A stretch of DNA of 64,000 nt from Devosia sp. Root413D1 (GCF_001425235.1 NZ_LMEA01000012.1:534343-598342); one strand, 5' to 3'. Shown: positions 8,739 to 17,881, counted from the stretch's first letter. The notes: generated by a model not told the origin, from the sequence alone. A program made the numbers and translations.

Positions 8739-9473
8739 ATGCTCGAAAGCGACGAGATCGATGAGAGTGAGGGTCGCCCCGCGGTGCGGCGCTCCGCGCT
8801 CTATATCGGTTTGCGCAATGGCATCCTCGGGCACGGCATCGACCCCGGCACCAAGTTGCCCGAGGACGAGCTGGGCGCGATCTATTCGGTAAGTCGCACC
8901 GTGGTCCGCGCGGCGCTGCAGGCGCTGGCGCATGACCGGCTGGTGCGGCTCGAACCCAATCGGGGCGCCTTCGTCGCCAAGCCGACGCGCACCGAAGCCC
9001 GCGAAGTGTTCGAGGCGCGAGCGCTGGTCGAGCCCAAGGTTGCCGCACTCGCGGCAGGGATCGCGACGCATGCCGACGTCGAGCGGCTGCACCGGCACCT
9101 CGAGGAGGAGCACAAGGCCGTGCGCGCCGGCAAGGATGGCGAGGCGGTAATGCTCTCGGCGCAGTTCCACGTCGCCATCGCCGAGATCGCCGGTCAGTCG
9201 ATCTTCACCGAAATGGTGCGCGATCTCTGCTCGCGTTCATCACTGATCATCTCGCTCTACTGGCGGCGGCGCGACACGATCTGCGAAAGTCACGCCCATC
9301 ATGCGCTGGTCGATGCCATCGCCAAGCGCAGCGCCCTCGATGCGTCGGAGCTGATGACCAGCCACCTGGTGGACCTGCTCTCCGGGCTCGACCTGTCGGA
9401 GCGCCAAAGCTCGGGCAAGAAACTGGCAGACATCCTGATGGGGCGGTCGCCGGCGCGAGGATCCGAGCCCTAG
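8739..9473 (+). CDS. GntR-family transcriptional regulator, FCD type
   Basis: 244 residues. The N-terminal winged helix (about 14-85) contains PGTKLPEDELGAIYSVSRTVVRAALQAL, the usual GntR recognition region. The C-terminal FCD domain has the metal-binding aspartate/histidine pattern (QFHVAIAEIAG and HHALVDAI). FCD regulators sense organic acids or related metabolites. Divergent from the polyamine-type ABC operon, which it probably controls. It resembles the other GntR regulator at 19416, sharing PGTKLPEDE, so the two flank the guanidine operon as likely paralogues. Confidence 0.9.
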   Translation: MLESDEIDESEGRPAVRRSALYIGLRNGILGHGIDPGTKLPEDELGAIYSVSRTVVRAALQALAHDRLVRLEPNRGAFVAKPTRTEAREVFEARALVEPKVAALAAGIATHADVERLHRHLEEEHKAVRAGKDGEAVMLSAQFHVAIAEIAGQSIFTEMVRDLCSRSSLIISLYWRRRDTICESHAHHALVDAIAKRSALDASELMTSHLVDLLSGLDLSERQSSGKKLADILMGRSPARGSEP

Positions 9474-9611
9474 AGACTTCTCCGTGAGAGCACAGGGACA
9501 GGGACGGCTATCTCGTCGTTGGGAGTTTGCCTGGCCGGACAATAGCTTTGCGGGCGGCGAGACCGTCGCAGAGGCGGTGCAGAAACCACCGCGCGGCACG
9601 GCCGAGCGCCT

Positions 9612-10028
9612 TCATTGGGCACGCTCCGCCAGAAACGCGCGCCACCCCCCGAAGCGGGTGATCTCCTCCGCCTCGGCTACCGCATGGGACTCGCACAGAA
9701 AGCCCGAGACTGCCGTGCCGTCATCGAGGGAAATCTTGCCGATGCCGAGCGGCGCGGGGATCCTGGCGACGAAGCGGCCGAACGCGTCGGACGGCAGGGA
9801 CCACACCTCGACCTCGAGGCCGGGTCCGTCAAAGCCTGGTTCGCGCACCATCCCCGGCTTGGGCGGGGTGGTGTTGGGGAGTGCGAACAGCCGGTAATCC
9901 GGGGCCGTGCGACAGCGCTTGAGCAGGTGTCCGCCCGAGGAGGTGAGTTCCGTATTGAGCGGCAGGCCGGTGAGGTGGGCACCTACGACCACGATGGGGA
10001 GCGGGCTCTCAGCTTGGTTTTCGGGCAT
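9612..10028 (-). CDS. Stand-alone allophanate hydrolase C-terminal domain protein
   Basis: 138 residues matching only the C-terminal domain of allophanate hydrolase (AtzF/DUR1): VVVGAHLTGLPLNTELTSSGG near residue 12, YRLFALPNTTPPKPGMVR near 44 and GFLCESHAVAEAEEIT near 108. The N-terminal amidase with the Ser-cisSer-Lys triad is absent, and none is found elsewhere in the window. In allophanate hydrolase this domain handles the N-carboxycarbamate product. It starts 2 bp after the carboxylase stop and is the last gene of the guanidine operon. The minus strand of 9474-9611 shows no amidase remnant. Confidence 0.8.
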   Translation of the reverse strand: MPENQAESPLPIVVVGAHLTGLPLNTELTSSGGHLLKRCRTAPDYRLFALPNTTPPKPGMVREPGFDGPGLEVEVWSLPSDAFGRFVARIPAPLGIGKISLDDGTAVSGFLCESHAVAEAEEITRFGGWRAFLAERAQ

Positions 10029-10030
10029 GT

Positions 10031-13000
10031 TCAGATCTCCTCTAGGACGATGATGACGTCGCCGGTCTTGATGTTGCGCCCCGGGCCGGCGCGGACGTCG
10101 CGGACGGCGCCGGCGGCGTGAGCGGTGACGGTGATTTCCATCTTCATGGACTCGATGATGGCGACCGGCTGGCCGGCTTCGACATGGGCGCCGGTCTCGA
10201 CGAGGATCTTCCAGATATTGCCGGGGACCGAGCTTGCGACGCCGAAGTGGCCGGACGGCATTTCGGCGCTATCGGAAGCACTTGCGTCCTCCTCCGCCAC
10301 GAAGCTGTCGAGACCCTCGTCCTTCCAGCGCTGGCGCTCGGCTTCGAACGCCGTCTGCTGCGTGTGCTTGAAGGCGGCGATGCTGCCGGCGTTGCGCGCG
10401 AGCTCGGCGGCATAGTCGGCATAGGAGAGGCTGGTCTCCTCAATGCGGATCGGATAGCCGCCGTGCGGGAAGGCCGCGCGGGCTTCCGTCAGTTCGTCAT
10501 GGCTGACCGGGAAGAAGCGAATCTGGTCAAAAAAGTCGAGCAGCCACGGGGACCTGGCAAAGGCCGGCGTCTTCCGCCAGGTGTTCCAGACCTGGACGGT
10601 ACGGCCGAACAGCTGGTAGCCGCCCGGGCCCTCCATGCCATAGATGCACATGTAGGCGCCGCCGATACCGACGGCGTTCTCCGGGGTCCAGGTGCGGGCC
10701 GGGTTGTACTTGGTGGTGACGAGCCGGTGACGCGGGTCCATCGGGGTCGCCACGGGTGCGCCGAGATAGACATCGCCGAGACCGAGCACGAGATAGCTGG
10801 CATCGAAGATGGTTTTCCTCACCGCCGCGAGATCGGGCAAGCCGTTGATGCGGCGTATGAACTCAATGTTGTCCGGGCACCACGGGGCATTCGGGCGGAC
10901 CAGCTCCTGATATTTCCGCATGGCCAGTTGCGCCTCCGGGTCGTTCCAGCTGAGCGGCAGGTGGACGATGCGGGAGGGAACGGTGACCTGCTCCGGGGCG
11001 GGGAGGGACTGCTCGATCTCGGACAGCAGGCCGAGGAGGCGGTCGCGGGAGAGGCGGGTCGAGTCGTAGTGGACCTGCAGCGAACGGATACCGGGCGTGA
11101 GATCGACGATGCCGTTCCCGGCGCCGAGCCTGCCCTCCCCGTTAACGGCTTCCATCAGCAGATGAACGCGCAGGCGCAAGGCGAGATCGAGCGCCATCGG
11201 GCCGTACTCGACCAGGAGGTTGTCGTCACCTTGCCGTCGGTAGACGACCGGCACAGGCCCGTTGTCGGAATACCCCACAATCGCCGAGCCGGCTTCACTT
11301 GGCCGATGAACTGCGGGGCCGGCGATCTTGTCATCAGGGCGAGCGACGGGGACAAAGCGGATGGTGTCGCCGGGCTTGAACTGGCCGAGCTTCCACAGTT
11401 CGTCGCGCGCCATGACGGCCGGGCAGACGAAGCCGCCGAGGCTTGGCCCGTCCGGGCCGAGGATGATCGGCATGTCGCCGGTAAAGTCGATGGCTCCGAC
11501 GGCGTAGGCGTTGTCGTGGAGGTTGGAGGGATGCAGGCCTGCCTCGCCACCATCCCGGCGCGCCCATTTCGGCGCCGGGCCGATCAGGCGCACCCCGGTG
11601 CGGGCCGAGTTGAAATGGACTTCGTAGGCTGTCGAAAACAGCGCCTCGATGTCTTCTTCGAGGAAGAAGTCGGGAGCGCCGTGCGGGCCGTAGAGCACGG
11701 CGACGTCCCATGTGTGCGTCAACGGTACCGGATCGTTGGCGGGCCTCGCCACCTGCGGCAGGCCGGCGAGATGCAACACCTCGCCGGTGCGCAGGGTGCC
11801 GGTCGCGTGACCGCCGAACTTGCCAAGCGCGAAGGTGGCGCGGGAGCCAAGCACTTCCGGAGCAGCGAGACCACCGGAGATCGCGAGATAGGATCGCTGG
11901 CCGGGGCCCTCGATCGCGCCGATGCTCAGCACCTGTCCGGCGCCGACGTCGATCGGCTGGTTGTGCGGCAGCGGTGCGCCATCGAGTTTCATCGGCATAT
12001 GCGCCCCGGCGAGGGCGACGATGGCAGGAGCGTGGAAGCGCAGGGTCGGGCCGGAGACGGTGAGTTCCAGCGCGGCCGTCTCGTCGGCATTGCCGACCAG
12101 CCGGTTGGCGTGGCGGAAACTGCGTTCGTCCATCGGCCCCGAGGGCGGCACACCGACATGCCAGAGGCCGAGCCGGCCGGGCAGTTCCTGCAGCGAGGAT
12201 TGCGCGCCGGGCGCAATGACTTCGACGACCTCGGGCGTGAAGGCGAAGCTGCGCAGTGCGGTGGTCGCCACCTTGCCGGAGGCGAGGAGGTCGGATGCCG
12301 CGATGGCTCGCAGATAATCGAGATTGGTCTCGATGCCGGCGATGCCGGTATCGGCAAGGGCGGCCTGGAGCCTGACGATGGCGGCCGGGCGATCAGCTGC
12401 GGCGACGATGATCTTGGCCAGCATCGGATCGTAGTAACTGGTGACCTCGGTGCCGGTCTCGACCCAGGTGTCGACCCGCGCGTCGCCGAACTTCACCTCG
12501 GTCAGGAGGCCCGCGCTGGGCTGGAAGTCGGCGTGCGGGATTTCCGCATAGAGCCGAACTTCCATGGCCGCGCCCTTGGGGGACAGCGGCAGCGTGGGGA
12601 TCACGTCCTCGCCGGCGGCCTGGCGGATCATCCACTCGACCAGATCGATGCCGAAAACGGCTTCGGTGACCGGATGTTCGACCTGCAGCCGGGTGTTGAC
12701 CTCGAGGAAGTAGAACGCCTCGCGATCGGGATCGTAGATGAACTCGACGGTGCCGGCGGAACGGTAACCGACAGCCCGGCCGAGGTTCACGGCGGCCTCG
12801 TGCAGCCGATAGCGGGTCGTGGTGGAGAGGCCGGGCGCCGGCGTCTCCTCGACCACCTTCTGGTTGCGGCGCTGCAGCGAGCAATCGCGTTCACCCAGCG
12901 CGATCACCCTGCCCTTGCCATCGCCGAACAGCTGGACCTCGACATGGCGGGCATCCGACACGAAGCGTTCGAGATAGACGCGCGCATCGCCAAAGCTGGC

Positions 13001-13567
13001 TCGAGCGGTGCGCTGCACGCCGTCGAAGGCAGCATGCAACGCCGCGGCGTCGGCACACAGCGACATGCCGATGCCACCGCCGCCGGCGGTGGATTTGAGC
13101 ATGACCGGGTAGCCAATGGCGTCGGCCGCTACGAGCGCCTCTTCGGCGGTGGCGAGAAGGTCCGTGCCGGGAAGGAGCGGCACGCCGTTGGCCCTGGCCA
13201 GCTCGCGCGCCGTGTGCTTGAGGCCGAACGCTTCGATGTTCTCGGGCGTCGGGCCGATGAAGGTGATGCCTTCGGCTTCGAGGCGGCGGGCAAAGCCGGT
13301 GTTCTCCGACAGGAAGCCGTAGCCGGGGTGGACGGCTTCAGCCCCGGTTGCCTTGCAGGCGGCGATGACGGCCTCGACATTGAGGTAGCTCTCGGCGGCC
13401 GGAGCCGGCCCAAGCCGCACGGCTTGGTCGGCGAGCTGCACCGCCCTGGTGAAGCGGTCGGCGTCGGAATAGACCGCGACCGAGGCGATACCCATGCGCC
13501 TCAGCGTGCCAATGATGCGGACCGCGATCTCGCCGCGGTTGGCGATCAGGACTTTCGTGAACATCAC
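10031..13567 (-). CDS. Biotin-dependent guanidine (annotated urea) carboxylase
   Basis: 1178 residues, full length for the family. Domains in order: biotin carboxylase (1-450) with the ATP-grasp loop KSTAGGGGIGM and the active-site stretch RDCSLQRRNQKVVEE; KipA-like carboxyltransferase half (about 460-770) starting with LGLWHVGVPPSGPMDERS; KipI-like half (about 780-1000); biotinyl domain with ESMKM, biotin on Lys1142. The enzyme carboxylates urea or guanidine with ATP and bicarbonate. The guanidine-I riboswitch at the head of the operon and the paired DUF1989 genes point to guanidine as substrate (known for this gene arrangement). Overlaps the upstream gene by 4 bp (ATGA). Confidence 0.93.
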   Translation of the reverse strand: MMFTKVLIANRGEIAVRIIGTLRRMGIASVAVYSDADRFTRAVQLADQAVRLGPAPAAESYLNVEAVIAACKATGAEAVHPGYGFLSENTGFARRLEAEGITFIGPTPENIEAFGLKHTARELARANGVPLLPGTDLLATAEEALVAADAIGYPVMLKSTAGGGGIGMSLCADAAALHAAFDGVQRTARASFGDARVYLERFVSDARHVEVQLFGDGKGRVIALGERDCSLQRRNQKVVEETPAPGLSTTTRYRLHEAAVNLGRAVGYRSAGTVEFIYDPDREAFYFLEVNTRLQVEHPVTEAVFGIDLVEWMIRQAAGEDVIPTLPLSPKGAAMEVRLYAEIPHADFQPSAGLLTEVKFGDARVDTWVETGTEVTSYYDPMLAKIIVAAADRPAAIVRLQAALADTGIAGIETNLDYLRAIAASDLLASGKVATTALRSFAFTPEVVEVIAPGAQSSLQELPGRLGLWHVGVPPSGPMDERSFRHANRLVGNADETAALELTVSGPTLRFHAPAIVALAGAHMPMKLDGAPLPHNQPIDVGAGQVLSIGAIEGPGQRSYLAISGGLAAPEVLGSRATFALGKFGGHATGTLRTGEVLHLAGLPQVARPANDPVPLTHTWDVAVLYGPHGAPDFFLEEDIEALFSTAYEVHFNSARTGVRLIGPAPKWARRDGGEAGLHPSNLHDNAYAVGAIDFTGDMPIILGPDGPSLGGFVCPAVMARDELWKLGQFKPGDTIRFVPVARPDDKIAGPAVHRPSEAGSAIVGYSDNGPVPVVYRRQGDDNLLVEYGPMALDLALRLRVHLLMEAVNGEGRLGAGNGIVDLTPGIRSLQVHYDSTRLSRDRLLGLLSEIEQSLPAPEQVTVPSRIVHLPLSWNDPEAQLAMRKYQELVRPNAPWCPDNIEFIRRINGLPDLAAVRKTIFDASYLVLGLGDVYLGAPVATPMDPRHRLVTTKYNPARTWTPENAVGIGGAYMCIYGMEGPGGYQLFGRTVQVWNTWRKTPAFARSPWLLDFFDQIRFFPVSHDELTEARAAFPHGGYPIRIEETSLSYADYAAELARNAGSIAAFKHTQQTAFEAERQRWKDEGLDSFVAEEDASASDSAEMPSGHFGVASSVPGNIWKILVETGAHVEAGQPVAIIESMKMEITVTAHAAGAVRDVRAGPGRNIKTGDVIIVLEEI

Positions 13568-14184
13568 TCAGCGTCCCAGATCAGGACCTGGATGGGCGTC
13601 GGGTTGAAGCCGTTGCAGGGGTTGTTGATCTGCGGGCAGTTGGAGATGACGCAGAGGACGTCCATCTCGGCAACGAGATCGACGTAATCGCCGGGTCCGC
13701 TCAGCCCATCGACGATGGTCATTTCGCCCGAGGGCGAGATCGGTACGTTCATGAAGAAATTGATGTTGGGAACGATGTCCCGCTTGCTCATGCCGTGCCT
13801 GGTCACCTCGATGAGGAAGTTGTCGCGGCAGGCGTGCAGGTAGCGGGTGTCGTGACCAAAGCGGACGGTGTTGCTCTCGCACGAGCAGGCGCCGGCCATG
13901 GTGTCGTGGCGGCCGCACGTGTCGGCGACCACGGTGAGCATGGTATTGCCCTCGTTGGAGACGAGTTTGGTGCCGACCCCGATATAGGCCGAGCCTTGGC
14001 TGCGCAGGGTATCCTGAGCGCTGTAGCGTTCGGCGAAGTCGTCGGCACGATAGAAGATGGTGTCAACGGCCTGCTGGCCCTCGCTGTCGACAATGCGGAT
14101 GGTCTGGCCCCGCTTGACGATGCCGGACCACGGCGCTTCGGCAGGGATCAGGTGGGACTGGCTGGCGGTATCCTCGGTGCGCAT
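13564..14184 (-). CDS. DUF1989 protein, urea-carboxylase-associated protein 2 (carboxyguanidine deiminase subunit)
   Basis: 206 residues from MRTEDTASQSHLI. The frame is open further upstream, but this ATG lies one base after the preceding stop. The family core is present: VDTIFYRADDFAERYS, the cysteine-rich DTCGRHDTMAGACSCESN, and FFMNVPISPSGEM with CPQINNPCNGFNPTP at the end. In guanidine-degrading bacteria the two DUF1989 proteins form a heteromeric deiminase that converts carboxyguanidine to allophanate with release of ammonia. Assignment to that role rests on the riboswitch and operon context. Translationally coupled to the carboxylase by an ATGA overlap. Confidence 0.88.
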   Translation of the reverse strand: MRTEDTASQSHLIPAEAPWSGIVKRGQTIRIVDSEGQQAVDTIFYRADDFAERYSAQDTLRSQGSAYIGVGTKLVSNEGNTMLTVVADTCGRHDTMAGACSCESNTVRFGHDTRYLHACRDNFLIEVTRHGMSKRDIVPNINFFMNVPISPSGEMTIVDGLSGPGDYVDLVAEMDVLCVISNCPQINNPCNGFNPTPIQVLIWDAE

Positions 14185-14185
14185 C

Positions 14186-15001
14186 TCAGGCCTCCGCGCG
14201 GGCGTTGTTCTCGAAGCCGCGGACGGCCTCGGCGGTGGCCATACGGCAGAGATCATCAGCCGTGACCTCGGTGACATAACGGGTCACCTCGACGGGGTTC
14301 GGCGCATAGGCCGGCCCGGGATCGAGCGGGTGCGGACAGTTGGAGAACGCGACAAGCAGGTCCATTTCGGCGCGCAGGTCGACATAATCGTTGCCGTTGA
14401 GCAGGCCCGGCTGCCAGGCGAAATGGCCGTCTTCGTCGGAGACGCGGATCGGGGCGAACAGGGTCAGCGCCAGCGGAATGTCACGGCGCGACAGGCCGAG
14501 CTTGCCGGCGGCGAGCACGAGATTGTCGCGGGTGTTGCGGGTGGCAGTCCCTGGATATTTCGCAGCGTTGGCGGCCGCGGTGGAGCCGCCGAGCAGCACA
14601 TCATGGGCGCCGCCGGACGAGTCCTCGGTGATCGACAGCATCACCCGGCCCATATCCGAGAACAGCACCCGCCCCTTCTGGGTACGGGTGTCCCACTGCA
14701 CCTTGACGGTGTCCGGCAGATTGAGCCGCTCGCTGGTATCGTGCGCGCTCCAGCAGACGAGGGCGACCGAGGCGGGACCATGGGGTTGGGCGACGCGCAG
14801 CGCTTCGCCCTTGCGCAGCACGGTCGACCAGTACCAGCCAGCGGCAATGGTTTCGGTCGCAACGACGCTGCCCGGCGCGATGGGCGCGGCTGGCACAGCG
14901 CTGGCTTCGGGCAATGCCCTGGTGGCGAAGGCGAGGCCCTTTTTCTGGTGCTCTTCGTAGCGGGCGCGGTCGGCGGCGATCTGCTCTGGGGTTCGGCTCA
15001 T
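14186..15001 (-). CDS. DUF1989 protein, urea-carboxylase-associated protein 1 (carboxyguanidine deiminase subunit)
   Basis: 271 residues starting MSRTPEQIAADRARYEEHQKKG, a helical N-terminal extension typical of the first member of the pair. The DUF1989 core follows with VALVCWSAHDTSERLNLPDTVK, LFSDMGRVMLSITED, and the C-terminal CPHPLDPGPAYAPNPVEV. It is expected to act with the next gene product as carboxyguanidine deiminase. Its ATG overlaps the stop codon of the ATPase gene (ATGA), and the next gene begins one base after its own stop, so transporter and enzyme genes form one coupled unit. Confidence 0.88.
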   Translation of the reverse strand: MSRTPEQIAADRARYEEHQKKGLAFATRALPEASAVPAAPIAPGSVVATETIAAGWYWSTVLRKGEALRVAQPHGPASVALVCWSAHDTSERLNLPDTVKVQWDTRTQKGRVLFSDMGRVMLSITEDSSGGAHDVLLGGSTAAANAAKYPGTATRNTRDNLVLAAGKLGLSRRDIPLALTLFAPIRVSDEDGHFAWQPGLLNGNDYVDLRAEMDLLVAFSNCPHPLDPGPAYAPNPVEVTRYVTEVTADDLCRMATAEAVRGFENNARAEA

Positions 15002-15834
15002 GCCGGATCTCCTTGAGGGGATGGCGCCGGGTCGTCCCGGCCAATGCCCACCTCATGGATCGGGTCGTCCCGATCGGGGCTATCGGCAAATGCGTCCGGA
15101 TCGAGCTGGCCAGCGCGACGCGGCGGCCAGATGTAGATGTCGCGGCTGAGCGAGGCGCCGTAGCGTTCGCGCTCGTCGGGCCGGTTGCGTGGCCGCTCGA
15201 AGGCGATGACGCGGGTCCCGAGCGTAAAGGCTTCACGCATGTCGTGGGTGACCATCACCACGGTGAGGTTGGTCTCGTTCCACAGACGTTTCATCAGCAC
15301 ATGGATTTCAGCGCGGATGCCCGGATCGAGCGCGCCGAACGGTTCATCGAGCAGCAGAACGCGCGGCTGCATGATCAGCGCCTGCGCCAAGGCAAGGCGC
15401 TGCTGCATGCCGCCCGAGAGCTGGGCCGGGAACTTGGTTTCGCTGCCGGCGAGGCCGACTTCGGCAATGAGTTCCCGGGCCTCCTCAACAGCGGCGCGAC
15501 GCGCCGGACCAACGAGCCGGGCGCGGAAGCGGGAGGCGGCGAATTCCTTGCCGAGCAGCACATTGCCCAGCACGGTCAGGTGCGGGAACACCGAATAGCG
15601 CTGGAACACCACGCCACGGTCGGGTCCCGGCTCGGGTGACAGCGGCGCGCCATCGAGCGTGATGGTCCCCTGCGTCGGGCGTTCCTCACCGAGCAGCAGT
15701 TTGAGGAAGGTGGTCTTGCCGCAGCCCGAAGGGCCGACGAGCGCGACGAAGGCCCGGTCCTCGATGGTGAGCGACACCTTCTCGAGCACGATCTGGTCGC
15801 CGTATTCCTTCCACACATTGTCGACGACGATCAT
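14998..15834 (-). CDS. ABC transporter ATP-binding protein (nitrate/taurine/guanidine type)
   Basis: 278 residues from MIVVDNVWKEYGDQ; a longer frame upstream has no homology. Walker A GPSGCGKT near residue 38, signature LSGGMQQR near 150, Walker B VLLLDEPFGALDP near 170, switch VTHDMREA. The C-terminal tail of about 60 residues, ending with IWPPRRAGQLDPDAF and an acidic stretch, is characteristic of the urea-carboxylase-linked ATPases of the SsuB/TauB class. ATGA overlap with the permease upstream and with the DUF1989 gene downstream. It energises uptake of the operon's substrate. Confidence 0.9.
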   Translation of the reverse strand: MIVVDNVWKEYGDQIVLEKVSLTIEDRAFVALVGPSGCGKTTFLKLLLGEERPTQGTITLDGAPLSPEPGPDRGVVFQRYSVFPHLTVLGNVLLGKEFAASRFRARLVGPARRAAVEEARELIAEVGLAGSETKFPAQLSGGMQQRLALAQALIMQPRVLLLDEPFGALDPGIRAEIHVLMKRLWNETNLTVVMVTHDMREAFTLGTRVIAFERPRNRPDERERYGASLSRDIYIWPPRRAGQLDPDAFADSPDRDDPIHEVGIGRDDPAPSPQGDPA

Positions 15835-16649
15835 GACGCCTTCCCCAGGTCGGACCAGGGGAAGACCCGGATGCGGAGCAGATCGAGCAGGACGTTGGCG
15901 AGCACGGCCAGCAGCGTGATCCAGATCACGTACGGAAAGATCACGTCCATGGAGAGGTAACGGCGGACCAGGAAAATCCGGTAGCCAAGCCCGGAATCCG
16001 CCGAGATCGCCTCGGCCGCGATGAGGAACAGCCAGGCCGGGCCAAGCTGCAGGCGGAGGCAGGTGATGAGCCGTGGCAGCACCTGTGGCAGGACCACGCG
16101 GATGGCGATCTGCCATGAGTTGCCGCCAAGCGTTTCAGCCTTCACCGTCTGCTCGCGCGGCAGTTCCATGACCTTGAGCGCCAGGTCGCGGATCATGATC
16201 GGCGCGACACCGATGACGATGAGGGTGATCTTGCTGGTTTCGCCCAGCCCCATGACGATGAACAGGATCGGCAGCAGCGCCAGCGGCGGCACCATCGAGA
16301 CGGCGGCAAAGAACGGCGCCAGCAGCGCCCGGGCATAGGGAAACATGCCCACGATCATGCCGAAGACCAGGGCGATGAGCGTCGAAATGCCCAGCGCCGA
16401 GAACAAGCGGCCGAGGCTCGCCCAGGTATCGGACCACAGCAGGTATTCGCCGGTGCGGGGGTCGGGGACGAATGCCATGCGATTGACCGCGTCGGCGAGG
16501 CTGGTCAGCGCCGGCAGCAGCTTGTCGGCGGGGTTATCGGCGAGCCGGGCTGCCGAGCCCAGCGCATAGGCCACCAGCAGCGCAACAAACGGCAGCAGCG
16601 CCAGGATCAGCTGGTTGGTTCGCGATGGCTTGAGGTTGATGAGACGCAT
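15831..16649 (-). CDS. ABC transporter permease (SsuC/TauC class)
   Basis: 272 residues with an N-terminal membrane helix (LILALLPFVALLVAYALGSAA) and about five further helices. A cytoplasmic loop near residue 165 (KVMELPREQTVKAETLGGNSWQIAIRVVLPQVLPRL) corresponds to the EAA loop. Single-permease importers of this class form homodimers and handle sulfonates, nitrate, taurine and, in the riboswitch-linked operons, probably guanidine. The gap to the binding-protein gene is 91 bp and holds a GC-rich repeat-like segment (about 16675-16735). Confidence 0.9.
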   Translation of the reverse strand: MRLINLKPSRTNQLILALLPFVALLVAYALGSAARLADNPADKLLPALTSLADAVNRMAFVPDPRTGEYLLWSDTWASLGRLFSALGISTLIALVFGMIVGMFPYARALLAPFFAAVSMVPPLALLPILFIVMGLGETSKITLIVIGVAPIMIRDLALKVMELPREQTVKAETLGGNSWQIAIRVVLPQVLPRLITCLRLQLGPAWLFLIAAEAISADSGLGYRIFLVRRYLSMDVIFPYVIWITLLAVLANVLLDLLRIRVFPWSDLGKAS

Positions 16650-16740
16650 GGAGTGGCTCGGATGATTGAGACGTCACCGACCTCCCCCGCCCCTGAGGGC
16701 GAGGGCGCCGAGCGCGGCGAGACGGGTGGGGAGCACGGAC

Positions 16741-17808
16741 TTACAGCGTCCCTGCCGCCGCTTCCTTCATGTAGACGTCGGTGAACCGCAGCTTGACGTT
16801 GGCCGGATCCCCCAGCACTTCGCCGCCGGGGAGCTCGATGCCGATGACGTCGGCGGAAGCGGCGCCGGAGCCAAGCAGGCCCTTGTCGAACAGGAAGGCG
16901 CGGACCTTGTCCATGGTGGTCTGGAGGTCAGGAGAAGTGACGAAGGTCACGGCTTCGGCGGGCGTCGGGAACAGTTTCGTCGCCGCAAGCTGCGCTTCGA
17001 AGCCCTGCTGATCGGTACCGGAAGCTGCGCCCATGGCGGCGCGCGCTGCGGCGCCCTCGGGCGTCTGGGCGGTCATGATGGCCATGGTGTCGTACCAGAT
17101 GCCGGCCAGCGCCTTGCCGAAATTGGGGTTGTCGGTGAGCACCTGGGTGTTGGCAACCATCATGTCGATGATCTCGCCAGGGATCTGCGCGCTGTCGAAC
17201 ACCTTGTGAGCGCCGGGCAGAGCAGCGATCTCAGAGACCATCGGATTCCAGGTGACCATGGCGCTGACATCAGGGGTCTGGAAGGCGCCGACCATGTCGG
17301 GGTCGGAGGTATTGACGACATTGACGTCGCGCTCGGTCAGACCGACGCTTTCGAGGGCGCGGGCGAGCAGGTAGTGCGAGACCGAGAACTCGACGAGGTT
17401 TACGGACAAGCCCTTGATATCGGCCAGCGAGGTCTTGTCCTTGAGGATCACCGCGTCGTTGCCGGCCGAGAAGTCGCCGATGATGACGGCGGTGGTGTCG
17501 ACCCCGCCGGCGGCGGGGATGGAGAGGCCATCCATGTTGGTGAGGGTCACCGCGTCATAGGCGCCGGCCGTATATTGGTTCATCGACTCGACGTAGTCGT
17601 TGAACTGCGTGACCTCGATGCCGATGCCGTATTTGTCGGCCCATTTCTTGACGATGCCGTTGTCGGCGGCGTAGCCCCAGGGCATCCAGCCGACATAGAT
17701 CGACCAGGCAACCTTGAAGTCGTTCTTCTGCTGCGCCTCAGCGCCGGTGCCTGCGGCAGCAACGAGCATCGCGAGGGCGAGGGCGGAAACCAGTCTGGTG
17801 AACTTCAT
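16741..17808 (-). CDS. ABC transporter periplasmic binding protein of the urea/guanidine carboxylase operon
   Basis: 355 residues from ATG at 17808 (MKFTRLVSALALAMLVAAA), with a Sec signal peptide cleaved near AEAQ. The mature protein resembles NMT1/SsuA-type binding proteins, with KVAWSIYVGWMPWGYAADNGIVKKW at its start, a subgroup known from urea carboxylase neighbourhoods. An alternative TTG lies two codons upstream, but the ATG has AGGGGA at proper spacing. It is the first gene after the guanidine-I riboswitch, so its ligand is inferred to be guanidine. Confidence 0.9.
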   Translation of the reverse strand: MKFTRLVSALALAMLVAAAGTGAEAQQKNDFKVAWSIYVGWMPWGYAADNGIVKKWADKYGIGIEVTQFNDYVESMNQYTAGAYDAVTLTNMDGLSIPAAGGVDTTAVIIGDFSAGNDAVILKDKTSLADIKGLSVNLVEFSVSHYLLARALESVGLTERDVNVVNTSDPDMVGAFQTPDVSAMVTWNPMVSEIAALPGAHKVFDSAQIPGEIIDMMVANTQVLTDNPNFGKALAGIWYDTMAIMTAQTPEGAAARAAMGAASGTDQQGFEAQLAATKLFPTPAEAVTFVTSPDLQTTMDKVRAFLFDKGLLGSGAASADVIGIELPGGEVLGDPANVKLRFTDVYMKEAAAGTL

Positions 17809-17813
17809 GCACA

Positions 17814-17836
17814 ATCCCCTGTTTCGACTTGGGGAT
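17814..17836 (-). promoter_or_regulatory. Hairpin sequestering the ribosome binding site (riboswitch expression platform)
   Basis: On the minus strand ATCCCC pairs with GGGGAT across an 11-base loop, and the second arm is the Shine-Dalgarno sequence 6 bases before the ATG at 17808. There is no poly-T run, so control is more likely on translation initiation than on termination. Another weaker hairpin (AGCGCG/CGCGCT) lies between it and the aptamer. Confidence 0.55.
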
Positions 17837-17881
17837 CGGCGAAGCGCGTAAAGACCCGCGCTGCCAATCCCTTGGCTTACG

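Noticed and set aside
10118..13687. A 1189-codon open frame on the plus strand
   Set aside because: It is exactly antisense to the biotin carboxylase gene, has no recognisable domain, and is Arg/Gly/Asp-rich as expected for a GC-rich antisense frame.
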